NCBI GenBank assembly: GCA_965242775.1
Contig: CBDETI010000024.1
Location: forward strand, 186,001-250,000
Direction of reading: 5' to 3'
DNA length: 64,000 nt
DNA from: JAWPMT01 sp965242775
Lineage (GTDB): Bacteria > Bacteroidota > Bacteroidia > Cytophagales > Cyclobacteriaceae
Below, piece by piece: positions 1 through 8,992 of the stretch. The notes below the pieces were generated by a model. It made no database searches. It was not told the origin of the DNA and worked only from the letters and a program-made list of their open reading frames with translations. Numbering within the stretch: the stretch's first letter is position 1; every line of letters starts with the position of its first letter. The position numbers and the translations under genes were made by a program.

Positions 1-1
1 A

Positions 2-3000
2 TTGTTCATAAGTCTCGCAGCTTTTTCCCAGCAAACCATTCGGGGGAAAGTAAAGGATAACAACGGTGAGCCTCTCATTGGGGCCACCATTTTCAACCAA
101 AATACCGAAAAAGGGGCCGTATCCGATCTGGACGGCAACTTCACCATTACAGGCAGTAACGGCGACATACTGGAAATCCGTATGATCGGCATGAAGACAC
201 AGGAAGTCATTTACAATGGCCAATCCAATGTCAATGTCAGTCTGCAGGAAGACGCTATCCTCACCCAGGAAGTGGTGGTCACCGGATTCCAGGAAGTAGA
301 CCGCAAACTGTTTACCGGCGCTTCAGAGAGCCTTAAAATGGACGATATCCGTCCGCAGGGCATGGTGGACGTGAGCCGGGTCCTGGAAGGGCAGGTAGCT
401 GGTGTGAATGTCGATAACGTGTCGGGTACTTTCGGTACGGCGCCACGGATCCGTATCCGAGGTAACGCTTCCCTGAATGGTAATAACCAACCCCTGTTCG
501 TGGTGGATGGGGTGATCCTCGAGGATCTGCAAAATGTTGATACCGACGACCTGATCTCCGGTAATGCAAACACCCTGGTAAGCTCTTCCATCGCCAACCT
601 TAACCCCAGCGATATTGAATCTTTTCAAATACTGAAAGATGCCTCTGCCACCGCGATCTACGGTGCTCGCGCAGCCAACGGCGTGATCGTGATCACTACC
701 AAGCGCGGGAAAAGCGGCCAACTTCGGGTTAACTATTCGGCCAATTTCTCCGGCAAACTCAGGCCTACGTACAACCAATTTGATCTGCTCAATTCGGCAG
801 AAGAACTTTCCGTCTACAGGGAGCTGGCGAGCAAGGGCCTGATTGATATCAGTACGGCCGTTCGTGCACGCAACTACGGCGCTTTAGGTAAAATGTACAC
901 CCTCATCGCCAATCACCAATTGGACTGGGGACCCGGGGGTAGCTTCAATGAACAATTCCTCAACCAATATGAAAATGCCAACACGGATTGGTTCGATGTG
1001 CTTTTCCGGGATTTCGGTTTGCAACAGCAACATTCGCTCAGCTTCACGGCGGGAAGTGAAAAAAACAATAGCTACTATTCCATTAGCTACCTGGGTGACG
1101 AAGGTCAGACCATCGCCGATAAGGTTAATCGATTTACCGGAACGGCGCGAAATACCTATTTCATTTCCGACCAATTCACTTTTGGCTTAAAACTCAATGC
1201 CAGCTACCGTGATCAGCAGGCTCCTGGGACAAGAAATCGGGAACTAGATCCGATCACAGGCCAGTTTAACCGTGACTTTGACATCAATCCATATAGCTAC
1301 AGTATCAACACGGCACGATCCATTCGGCCATTTGATGAAAATGGCAACCTGGAATTTTTTCGTCGCAACTTCGCTCCTTTCAATATTCTACATGAGCTAG
1401 ACAACAACTTCATCGATATCGAAGTAATCGACGTGTCTGCGCAAACGAATTTCGATTATTCACCTATCGAAAACCTCAACCTTAAGGGTGTGATGCAGAT
1501 CCGCTATGCCAACACCAACCGGGAACATATAGTCACAGAAAACGCCAACCAGGCAGAAGCTTTTCGCGCCAATGGCACACAATTTATCCAGGACGCAAAC
1601 AACTTACTTTTTCAGGATCCGGATGATCCCGGATTGAATCCGGTGGTGGTACTACCTCAAGGAGGTTTCAATTACCTCGATCAAAGCGATCTACTTGCTT
1701 TTTTCAGCAGGGTGAGCGGTGACTGGTCAAAGACTTTCAATACGATCCATGAAGTGAATGTGTTGGCCGGTCAGGAAGTTCGATTGACTAACCGGACGGA
1801 AACCAGTACTACTGGTCTTGGTGTGATCTATCAAAGTGGGGGCATTGTCATCACCGATCCCAATATCATCGAGTTTTTCAACTTGCAAAACATCGAGTAC
1901 TTCTCCTTAAATGAAGAAAAAGATCGCTTCATAGGCTGGTTTCTGAATGGCGGCTATGCTTTCAATTCGAAGTACGTAGCCAATTTCACATTTCGGTACG
2001 ATGGTTCCAACCAACTTGGAAGAAGCCAACAGGCCCGTTTCCTTCCTACCTGGAATGTGAGTGGCGCCTGGAACGCCTATAATGAACCATTCATGGATGC
2101 CGTGCCCTTTATTCAGGATTTGAAGATCAGAGGTACTTACGGTTTATCCGGCAATCTGCCACCAAGTGCGAGCGCGTTGCTCAATTTGCAAGCGGATGTA
2201 ACCATTCGGCCAACCGATCAGGAGCCCTTACTTTTTATCCAGGACCTTACCAACACAGAATTGACCTGGGAAAAGCTTAGGGAATTCAATATTGGAGCTG
2301 ATTTCTCCCTGTTAAATAGGAAGATCACCGTCACCGCCGACTACTATATTCGAAATTCTTTTGACCTGATAGGCACCGTCCAGACAAGCGGAATTGGCGG
2401 ACAGGGACTTAAAGTGGGCAACTTTGCCGATATGGAGATCAAGGGGTTTGAATTCTCCATTAACACCACCAACTTCGATCGAAATGGCTTGAAGTGGACC
2501 ACTAACCTCAACATGGGTTACAGCCAGGACAAGATCACCAACCTGGACTTTGGCCCTCGGTTCGTTGACGCGATTGGCCAAAATGGTGCGGGTGTCATTG
2601 GAAGACCCAGGCGATCGCTTTTCTCTATCAATTTTGCAGGTCTGAATAGCTCAGGGGTGCCGACTTTCCTGAATGCAGATGGTGAGCAAGTATTACAGTT
2701 TGACCTGCAGGATCGTGACGGTTTGCAAGATGTACTCGTCTATGAGGGATCAACGGAGCCTCGCGGTTCCGGCGGTTTCACGAACAACATTTCCTGGAAG
2801 GGACTTAGCCTCAATGTGCTTTTCTCCTACAAGTTCGGCTACAAAATCCGGCTGAACGACGCCTTCTTTGCCACTTATACCGACTTTGATGCCTTACCTG
2901 GTCAACTGGTAGACCGATGGGCGGTGCCAGGCGACGAAAACCTGACCAACATCCCAACCATTGTGGATCGAAATGTAGCGCAATCCAATGGCGATGTTTC

Positions 3001-3277
3001 GCTTGCCTATCAGCTATACAATAAAAGTACCGAACGAGTGGCCAGTGGAGACTATGTACGCCTGAAGACCGTGAGATTAAGCTATCAGCTGCCGAACAAT
3101 TTCGTGAGCAAAGTAGGTTTCAATACTGCGCAGGTTTCACTGGAAGGCCAAAATCTGGCTTTGTTGTATTCGGACAGGGAAAACCTAAGGGGTCAAGACC
3201 CTGAATTCTTCAGTACTGGAGGTGTGGCCTTGCCACAACCCAGACTTGTTACATTCACTTTAAATGTTGGATTCTAA
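2..3277 (+). CDS. SusC/RagA family TonB-linked outer-membrane protein (5' end cut by window)
   Basis: TonB-dependent outer-membrane transporter that, with a SusD lipoprotein, imports oligomeric or otherwise bulky substrates. The visible 1091 residues begin inside the signal peptide (hydrophobic residues ending in AAFSQQ). A carboxypeptidase-regulatory-like domain follows at about residues 13-95 (IRGKVKDNNGEPLIGATI), then the VVVTGF hinge, a plug domain with SIESFQILKDASATAIYG-type sequence to about 240, and a long beta-barrel ending in the aromatic FTLNVGF. Length is normal for SusC. The real start lies upstream of the window; the TTG at position 2 is only the first in-frame start-like codon. 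It overlaps the susD-like gene by one base, so they are co-transcribed. The substrate cannot be read from the sequence. Confidence 0.93.
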   Translation: MFISLAAFSQQTIRGKVKDNNGEPLIGATIFNQNTEKGAVSDLDGNFTITGSNGDILEIRMIGMKTQEVIYNGQSNVNVSLQEDAILTQEVVVTGFQEVDRKLFTGASESLKMDDIRPQGMVDVSRVLEGQVAGVNVDNVSGTFGTAPRIRIRGNASLNGNNQPLFVVDGVILEDLQNVDTDDLISGNANTLVSSSIANLNPSDIESFQILKDASATAIYGARAANGVIVITTKRGKSGQLRVNYSANFSGKLRPTYNQFDLLNSAEELSVYRELASKGLIDISTAVRARNYGALGKMYTLIANHQLDWGPGGSFNEQFLNQYENANTDWFDVLFRDFGLQQQHSLSFTAGSEKNNSYYSISYLGDEGQTIADKVNRFTGTARNTYFISDQFTFGLKLNASYRDQQAPGTRNRELDPITGQFNRDFDINPYSYSINTARSIRPFDENGNLEFFRRNFAPFNILHELDNNFIDIEVIDVSAQTNFDYSPIENLNLKGVMQIRYANTNREHIVTENANQAEAFRANGTQFIQDANNLLFQDPDDPGLNPVVVLPQGGFNYLDQSDLLAFFSRVSGDWSKTFNTIHEVNVLAGQEVRLTNRTETSTTGLGVIYQSGGIVITDPNIIEFFNLQNIEYFSLNEEKDRFIGWFLNGGYAFNSKYVANFTFRYDGSNQLGRSQQARFLPTWNVSGAWNAYNEPFMDAVPFIQDLKIRGTYGLSGNLPPSASALLNLQADVTIRPTDQEPLLFIQDLTNTELTWEKLREFNIGADFSLLNRKITVTADYYIRNSFDLIGTVQTSGIGGQGLKVGNFADMEIKGFEFSINTTNFDRNGLKWTTNLNMGYSQDKITNLDFGPRFVDAIGQNGAGVIGRPRRSLFSINFAGLNSSGVPTFLNADGEQVLQFDLQDRDGLQDVLVYEGSTEPRGSGGFTNNISWKGLSLNVLFSYKFGYKIRLNDAFFATYTDFDALPGQLVDRWAVPGDENLTNIPTIVDRNVAQSNGDVSLAYQLYNKSTERVASGDYVRLKTVRLSYQLPNNFVSKVGFNTAQVSLEGQNLALLYSDRENLRGQDPEFFSTGGVALPQPRLVTFTLNVGF

Positions 3278-4758
3278 TGAAAAAACACGGAATACGACAT
3301 CTTATAAACACAAGAAGCCTCGCTTTGGCGGGGGTATTGGCATTCTCCGGTTGTAATGATTTCCTGGATGAAAATCCTGATAATCGTGTCGCACTCGAGG
3401 ACCTGGAAAATGCTGCGCAAGTGCTTGTCAATGGTTACTCCGATTCCAGTCCCAACTTCACAGATTGGATGACGGATGACGTGGTTTTTACTACCGGGAC
3501 GACCATACGGACGAGCCACCGACAAATTTTCAATTGGGAAGAGGTAACCACGGGCCCGACGGAGCAAGATACGCCCGATCACTATTGGTTTGCGGCATAT
3601 GAAGCCATTTCCCATGCCAATGAAGTGCTTTCCATTTTGGATGCGCTGCCCGCTAATTCCGAGGAAGAGCTGGCCCGAAAACAAGCCATTGAGGGGGAAG
3701 CGCGCCTAATAAGGGCGTATCATCATTTTATGCTGGTGAATATGTTTAGCCAGCACTACGATGAGGATGATGCTTCGACTGATTTGGGTATTCCCTACGT
3801 CAAAGAACCGGAAACGACGTTCCTTGCCTCTTATGAAAGGCTTTCGGTGGAAGAGACGTACGATGAAATCGAAGATGACCTCTTGCGAGGGCTGGACCTG
3901 GTAGACGATACTTTCTTTGAGAACTCAGGTAAATACCATTTCAACAGGAATGCCGCGCTTGCTTTTGCCTCGCGTTTTTATCTGTTCAAAAGAGAATTTC
4001 GCACGTCGTTGCAATACAGCAACGAGCTGCTGGGAAACAATCCAGATGCTTTTATCAAGGACCTTACTTCGGAGGAATTCCTGTTGGCCCGGTCCTCGGT
4101 TATTGAATATCCACGGTTATACACTTCGCCAGATCAAGCAGGCAATTTGCTCTTGATGCGAAAAATTTCCCTGGTTCAAAGGCCCGATTTTGCTTTTGGC
4201 CCAGGCAGAGATGACTATGGAGATTTATTCGGATTTACCCCCTTTGGCGGATTGACTGATATGCGGGAGAATCCAGCATTTGTAAAAGGCTTTGAATCGC
4301 TGCTTCCTGCCCGGTACGAGAATCTTTTCCAGCGATTGAACCTGAACTCCAACGTGGGATTCCCTTACTACATTCACATTGCTTTTTCCGGAGAAGAAGT
4401 TTTGCTGAACCGTGCCGAAGCCAATGCCTGGCTTGGAAATCTGGACGGAGCCATTGCCGACATGCAAGTGCTTGCCAACAGAAGGTTTACAGGAGGTGAT
4501 CCTGAATTGGACCTTGAGACAATCCAAAACTTCATAGGATCCCGGAATGCCCAAAACGATGTTTTGAGCTACATCGTTCTGCTTGAAAGACGCAAAGAAT
4601 TTATCATGCAGGGCATGCGCTGGTGGGACATAAAACGATATGACCTAAGAGTACAGCGTACGACAGGAGCGGTCCTTGAAAGTGAGGATTTACGAAAAGT
4701 GATGCAAATACCCACCTCGGCAGTCGACGTGGGTGGTTTAGAGCCAAATCCAAGATAA
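3277..4758 (+). CDS. SusD/RagB family nutrient-binding lipoprotein
   Basis: Cell-surface lipoprotein expected to form the lid of the SusC transporter just upstream. The N-terminus has a signal peptide with lipobox ending at Cys26 (AFSGC), followed by the typical start of mature SusD (NDFLDENPDNR). The body carries SusD hallmarks: an alpha-helical TPR-like N-terminal part (EGEARLIRAYHHFMLV), a middle EVLLNRAEANAWLG motif and the C-terminal LLERRKEFIMQGMRWWDIKR. At 493 residues it is full length. It overlaps susC by one base and the following metallohydrolase by one base, which points to translational coupling. The ligand is unknown; no glycoside hydrolase or sulfatase follows, so this does not look like a classical polysaccharide utilisation locus. 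Confidence 0.93.
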   Translation: MKKHGIRHLINTRSLALAGVLAFSGCNDFLDENPDNRVALEDLENAAQVLVNGYSDSSPNFTDWMTDDVVFTTGTTIRTSHRQIFNWEEVTTGPTEQDTPDHYWFAAYEAISHANEVLSILDALPANSEEELARKQAIEGEARLIRAYHHFMLVNMFSQHYDEDDASTDLGIPYVKEPETTFLASYERLSVEETYDEIEDDLLRGLDLVDDTFFENSGKYHFNRNAALAFASRFYLFKREFRTSLQYSNELLGNNPDAFIKDLTSEEFLLARSSVIEYPRLYTSPDQAGNLLLMRKISLVQRPDFAFGPGRDDYGDLFGFTPFGGLTDMRENPAFVKGFESLLPARYENLFQRLNLNSNVGFPYYIHIAFSGEEVLLNRAEANAWLGNLDGAIADMQVLANRRFTGGDPELDLETIQNFIGSRNAQNDVLSYIVLLERRKEFIMQGMRWWDIKRYDLRVQRTTGAVLESEDLRKVMQIPTSAVDVGGLEPNPR

Positions 4759-5645
4759 TGAAGAGAGGTATGGTGAAGAGAAAAAACTTATGTGGATGGA
4801 TGATTGGAATGACGACCGCTGTGCTGCTATCTTCCTGTTATCCTGACGAAGAATTGAATGTTCCGGTACAGGAACCCAATGTTTCGATAGAAAGTGACCT
4901 GGATCGGTACATCGAGCAAAATTTCACCCAGCAGTGGGGAATGGCCATCCGCTACCGATTTGTAGATAATTACTTAACCCCGGGCCAACGAACAACACCT
5001 GTTCGCGTGGAACTCGTGAGGCCTATGCTCGATTTTCTTGACAACTTTTGGATCAATCCTTATCTGGAAGTTGCAAATGGAAGGGACTTTTTCGCAGATC
5101 ATGTGCCTGCTGAGATCGTTTTTCTTGGCGGACAAATTATCAACGCCGACGGAAACCGCGTGCTGGGAACGGCCGATGCCGGAGCGCAGATTACCATCAC
5201 GGAGGTCAACATGATCGATCTGGAAGATTTTGAATGGAGAGACCTCCAATTGCAAACCATTTATCATGAATTTGCCCACACGGTACATCAGCGTTACAAG
5301 CTTCCCAATGCCTTCGAAACCATTGCGGCCTCCGGTTACACCGGGCCAGGGTCCTGGTTCGTGTTGAGCGATGGCGATGCACTTAATCGGGGTTTTGTGT
5401 CTCCTTATTCCACGTCCTCACCCAACGAAGATTTTGCGGAAACCGTGGCATTTTTCCTTTTTGACCCTGAATTTGATGCCAACTTCATCACCACAGACCC
5501 GGACTGTGAAGACGATGATTGTGTAACGATTAATGACGGTAAAACGCTGATCAGCACCAAGCTTGCAGCCATTAGCGATCATTATCAGCGCGTGACCGGC
5601 GTAAACCTGGAATCATTGAGAGCAGCTATTCAAAGGCGACTATGA
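4758..5645 (+). CDS. Substrate import-associated zinc metallohydrolase lipoprotein
   Basis: Putative gluzincin-type zinc peptidase displayed as a lipoprotein (lipobox ending at Cys27, LLSSC). The catalytic motif HEFAH is at residues 170-174 and a likely third metal ligand lies in the downstream NEDFAETVAFF segment. It matches the family known from SusC/SusD neighbourhoods (Peptidase_Mx1-like; the TIGRFAM family name contains 'substrate import-associated'). Its position directly after susC/susD suggests that it trims a protein or peptide ligand before import, which is inference. It overlaps susD by one base and the DUF4302 gene by four. 295 residues is the usual length. Confidence 0.85.
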   Translation: MKRGMVKRKNLCGWMIGMTTAVLLSSCYPDEELNVPVQEPNVSIESDLDRYIEQNFTQQWGMAIRYRFVDNYLTPGQRTTPVRVELVRPMLDFLDNFWINPYLEVANGRDFFADHVPAEIVFLGGQIINADGNRVLGTADAGAQITITEVNMIDLEDFEWRDLQLQTIYHEFAHTVHQRYKLPNAFETIAASGYTGPGSWFVLSDGDALNRGFVSPYSTSSPNEDFAETVAFFLFDPEFDANFITTDPDCEDDDCVTINDGKTLISTKLAAISDHYQRVTGVNLESLRAAIQRRL

Positions 5646-7042
5646 GAAGACTGAATAAGTACCTGGTTTTCGGCGCATTGACGGTAGTGCTTTGGAGTTG
5701 TGGGTTCGACGATGAACCGCAATTACCTTCCGTTGAGGACCGGGTTGCAGAAGCAACCGGTGATTTGCAGGGTAAGTTAACGGCTCCGGCCAGTGGTTGG
5801 CGGATCGACTATCGGCCTAATGATTCGGGTGGAACATTTATCATTCTCCTGGATTTCAATGAAGATGGCACACTGAGAATCCGTTCCGACGTAACCGTCA
5901 ATGGTGGTGAGTTTCGTGATCATACCATCACCTACCGCATCGATAGTCGTCAGGGTCTGCAGCTGATCATGGAAACCTATGGATTATTCCATTACTTTTT
6001 TGAGCAACAAAATTCCTCGTTCGGCGGCGAGTTTGAATTCATTTTTGTGAATGAGATCGATGGTGGAGGCTTGGTCTTCAGAAGTAAATCCGACGCGAGT
6101 ATTCTCACCTTTCTGCCAGCTTCAGCGTCGGACGCCAGTCTGTTGCAAGCGGATGATTTAGGATTGTTGGCTACTGGTAATTTCTTTCAGAGGGAAAATA
6201 TTGGTCAGATTGGCTTGTTTGCTCCCTACAACATTTACATCCCTTCGGACGATATCACGATTTCATTGACATTGGATCTTGATTCCAGAAGGGTGCGCAT
6301 TCATGGCGCTTCCTCGGGATCGACCCTGGAGGAATTCGGGACCAGCACCAACCGGACTGAAATCAACGAACTGAGAACTTATACAGTGGTCAATGGTGCC
6401 ATTCAACCCGAACAACCCATCACCTTCCGAATGGGAGTCAGAAGTTACAGCATCTCCAGTATCCCGATTGGGAACCTGAGTAATCCCACGGGAAGTTTTT
6501 GCGAGGGAGAAACCGAAACACTTACCAGGTTCAGCGGAACCGCCCCTGGGTTGGGGTCATTCCAGATGACCAGTAGTTTATTGCAAACACACAGCTCATT
6601 TAGTGCACGAAGCGGTAGTGCCTATGGCATCAACGGGGTGTTTGTTTTTGATGGCGATGATGAACCCTTGTTTCAGCAGGTAGAGGACGTATTTCCCCAC
6701 CCGGTCGCTGCCACGCAGTGGTACCTTGGTTTCCAATTACAGGATGGCGAGGAATTAAATGCCGTAGGATTTGTGACCCTCGATGAATTCAACATCCCAC
6801 GGTTTTACCTGCGCGAATATGAATTTGAGCGGGTAGGGAATGTTTTCAGACTCAATTTTGTGGATAATTTCATTGTCAACGATGATTCCACCGGCACCAC
6901 AATCGACAATTTTGAGGCGTTGATCGATGACATTTTTGGTGATGGAGAAATTTACATGCTGGAACCTGCGACCATTGATGGTCTTTATGAATTTATTAAT
7001 CCTTGTAATGGCAACAAGGGATTTATGTTCGCTCCATTATAA
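5642..7042 (+). CDS. DUF4302 domain lipoprotein
   Basis: Secreted lipoprotein (lipobox ending at Cys20, VVLWSC) of 466 residues. The opening part (VEDRVAEATGDLQGKLTAP, then GWRIDY and GTFIILLDFNEDG) is the signature of the DUF4302 family of Bacteroidota, whose biochemical role is unknown. It is the last gene of the SusC/SusD/metallohydrolase operon (four-base overlap), so it probably binds the same ligand at the surface. The sequence looks beta-rich with no transmembrane segment after the signal. The family assignment comes from recalled motifs and operon context. Confidence 0.8.
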   Translation: MRRLNKYLVFGALTVVLWSCGFDDEPQLPSVEDRVAEATGDLQGKLTAPASGWRIDYRPNDSGGTFIILLDFNEDGTLRIRSDVTVNGGEFRDHTITYRIDSRQGLQLIMETYGLFHYFFEQQNSSFGGEFEFIFVNEIDGGGLVFRSKSDASILTFLPASASDASLLQADDLGLLATGNFFQRENIGQIGLFAPYNIYIPSDDITISLTLDLDSRRVRIHGASSGSTLEEFGTSTNRTEINELRTYTVVNGAIQPEQPITFRMGVRSYSISSIPIGNLSNPTGSFCEGETETLTRFSGTAPGLGSFQMTSSLLQTHSSFSARSGSAYGINGVFVFDGDDEPLFQQVEDVFPHPVAATQWYLGFQLQDGEELNAVGFVTLDEFNIPRFYLREYEFERVGNVFRLNFVDNFIVNDDSTGTTIDNFEALIDDIFGDGEIYMLEPATIDGLYEFINPCNGNKGFMFAPL

Positions 7043-7148
7043 TCGACCCACATTTTCTGCCTGGAATTTCACTTTCTCTGGCTTTTACAGCTCCTGGCCC
7101 CGAATCAAGAACAAAAAACCAGAAACCAAGACCCAGGACTATCAAGTT

Positions 7149-7664
7149 TCAAGGGAACCGCCGGACTATCGTGGGGTTATCGGGTTCATAAATAAGAGCG
7201 ACAGCATGGGCTGACACACCTTCCTTCTGACCCACAAAACCTAGCTTTTCGGTTGTTGTGGCCTTCACCGAGACATCTTTCTCCACGACCTCCATCACTT
7301 CTGCCAGACATTTTCTCATGTTGTCGATGTATTGTGAGATTTTCGGCGACTGTAGGCAAACGGTAGCATCAACATTGCCGATTTCGTATCCCTCGTCCTG
7401 CACCAACTCTACCACCTTCCTGAGCAACTTTTTACTATCAATGCCCTTATATTCCGGGTCATTGTCAGGGAAATGGTAGCCGATATCTCTAAGGTTAGCT
7501 GCTCCCAACAAAGCATCGCAAATGACGTGGATGAGTACATCTGCATCTGAGTGCCCATAGGCACCATGGGTATGGGGGATCTCAATTCCTCCAAGCCAGA
7601 AGGGGACGCCCTCTACCAGCCGGTGCACGTCGTATCCATAGCCAATTCTAATGTTGGGTTTCAT
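7149..7664 (-). CDS. ispF: 2-C-methyl-D-erythritol 2,4-cyclodiphosphate synthase
   Basis: Cyclises CDP-methylerythritol 2-phosphate to MEcPP in the cytosolic MEP (non-mevalonate) isoprenoid pathway. At 171 residues it is a little longer than the family norm of about 160. The metal-binding GYDVHRL (Asp12, His14) and the HSDADVLIH segment are present, as are the downstream DIGYHFPDNDPEYKGIDS and the C-terminal ATTTEKLGFVG motif. It lies 11 bp downstream of the M16 peptidase gene on the same strand, probably one transcript. It converges on the SusC operon across 106 bp in which I see no gene or convincing terminator. Confidence 0.96.
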   Translation of the reverse strand: MKPNIRIGYGYDVHRLVEGVPFWLGGIEIPHTHGAYGHSDADVLIHVICDALLGAANLRDIGYHFPDNDPEYKGIDSKKLLRKVVELVQDEGYEIGNVDATVCLQSPKISQYIDNMRKCLAEVMEVVEKDVSVKATTTEKLGFVGQKEGVSAHAVALIYEPDNPTIVRRFP

Positions 7665-7675
7665 GTATTTCCGTT

Positions 7676-8917
7676 TTAGGCGACACGCTTTTTGTAATAA
7701 AGCGAGCTACAGTTATTATCAATTAAAATTTTGTCGGCCACTTGTTGCAAATCGGCGTGCTTGACCCTTCGAATGTGGTCCAATTCTTTGTTAGCCAAAT
7801 CCGGGTCTCCCAAAAAATCACCATAAGCTAGGCCCATTGCCCGATTGAGCACCTCTAACTCGCCAAATACAGTAGATGATTCTGCTTGATTTTTCACCCT
7901 GGTGAGTTCTTCCTCGGAAACTCCCCCGGTTATGACCCTATCAACAATCTCACCAATGCCCTGTTCTGCCTGATCAAAACTCACATCCTCGGCAAGTTTT
8001 CCGCTGATCACAAAAAGGCCCGGACTTGCGCTACCTGTAATGTAGCTGGAGACATTGTGAAACAGTCCTTTCTCCTTTACCAGTTCCCGATGGAAACGTG
8101 AAGACTTGCCTCTCCCAAGGATATCACTCAACAGGTCCGTAGCGTAATATTCCGGGGCCATACGATCACACATGTGAAAGACCTTGTAAAAAGCATTGGC
8201 AGGCACATCCGCTTCCAGTTCTGCGTGACGCCTTGAAGTTTGGGCAGGTTCCACAGGCAATGCTCCATCAAGTTCGGCGCCCGCGGGGATCGGCCCAAAC
8301 CACTTTTCCGCCAGCATTCTCGCACGGTCGACGGTGATGCCACCCGCAAGGACAAGCACTGCGTTTCCGGGTACGTAGAACTTACCAAAAAACCCCTTGA
8401 CATCTTGCATCGTTGCCTGTTCGATGTGTGACAGCTCTTTGCCAATGGTTGGCCAGGCATAAGGATGCTGCGTATAGGCCATTGGTCGAATATGATGCCA
8501 AATGTCACCATACGGCTGATTGAGGTAGCGTTGCTTAAATTCTTCCAAGACCACCTTGCGCTGCACTTCAAGTACCTTGGGGTCAAAGGAAAGGCTCAAC
8601 ATCCGATCCGACTCGAGCCAGAAAGCCGTTTCGACATTGTGGGCTGGCACTGTAATATAGTAGTTGGTTATATCTGTGCTGGTAAAGGCATTGTTATCGC
8701 CGCCTACCAGTTGCAATGGACCGTCAAAATTGGGGATATGCCGTGACCCTCCAAACATCAAATGCTCAAACAGGTGAGCGAATCCCGTTTTATCGGAGGC
8801 TTCATTGCGTGACCCAACTTTATACAGCAGATTCAAGCAGACCATGGAAGATTGCGGATCCTCGTGTACGATAACCTTCAATCCATTGGGTAACTCAAAC
8901 TGCTCAAAGTGGATCAT
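7676..8917 (-). CDS. M16 family zinc peptidase (pitrilysin/insulinase-like)
   Basis: Zinc metallopeptidase of the M16 clan. The inverted zinc motif HLFEH is at residues 48-52 (HxxEH), and the downstream active-site glutamate is probably in the VLEEFKQRY region. The protein has one M16 N-domain plus one inactive C-domain (413 residues) and no signal peptide, so it is probably cytoplasmic, like the small M16B peptidases. The initiator ATG at 8917 lies 75 bp from the divergent E1 start. ispF follows after 11 bp. Confidence 0.9.
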   Translation of the reverse strand: MIHFEQFELPNGLKVIVHEDPQSSMVCLNLLYKVGSRNEASDKTGFAHLFEHLMFGGSRHIPNFDGPLQLVGGDNNAFTSTDITNYYITVPAHNVETAFWLESDRMLSLSFDPKVLEVQRKVVLEEFKQRYLNQPYGDIWHHIRPMAYTQHPYAWPTIGKELSHIEQATMQDVKGFFGKFYVPGNAVLVLAGGITVDRARMLAEKWFGPIPAGAELDGALPVEPAQTSRRHAELEADVPANAFYKVFHMCDRMAPEYYATDLLSDILGRGKSSRFHRELVKEKGLFHNVSSYITGSASPGLFVISGKLAEDVSFDQAEQGIGEIVDRVITGGVSEEELTRVKNQAESSTVFGELEVLNRAMGLAYGDFLGDPDLANKELDHIRRVKHADLQQVADKILIDNNCSSLYYKKRVA

Positions 8918-8922
8918 GCTGG

Positions 8923-8930
8923 CAAAAGTA
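8923..8930 (-). promoter_or_regulatory. Possible Bacteroidota -7 element for the M16-ispF transcript
   Basis: On the minus strand the octamer TACTTTTG fits the Bacteroidota -7 consensus TAnnTTTG. It lies five bases before the M16 ATG, which would give an almost leaderless transcript. No good TTTG -33 element sits at the usual distance, so this is weak. Confidence 0.25.
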
Positions 8931-8992
8931 CCTACAAAATAATATCCCCCTTTCCAGGTTATCCGGCTAGCTTTACGGAATTTTTCGCCCCA

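Noticed and set aside
211..778. Long open frames opposite the SusC gene
   Set aside because: They mirror the coding strand of a clear gene and show no family motif or start context.
8909..8992. GTG start for the E1 gene 28 codons upstream
   Set aside because: It would overlap the divergent peptidase start and adds residues unlike the family; the ATG at 8993 fits better.
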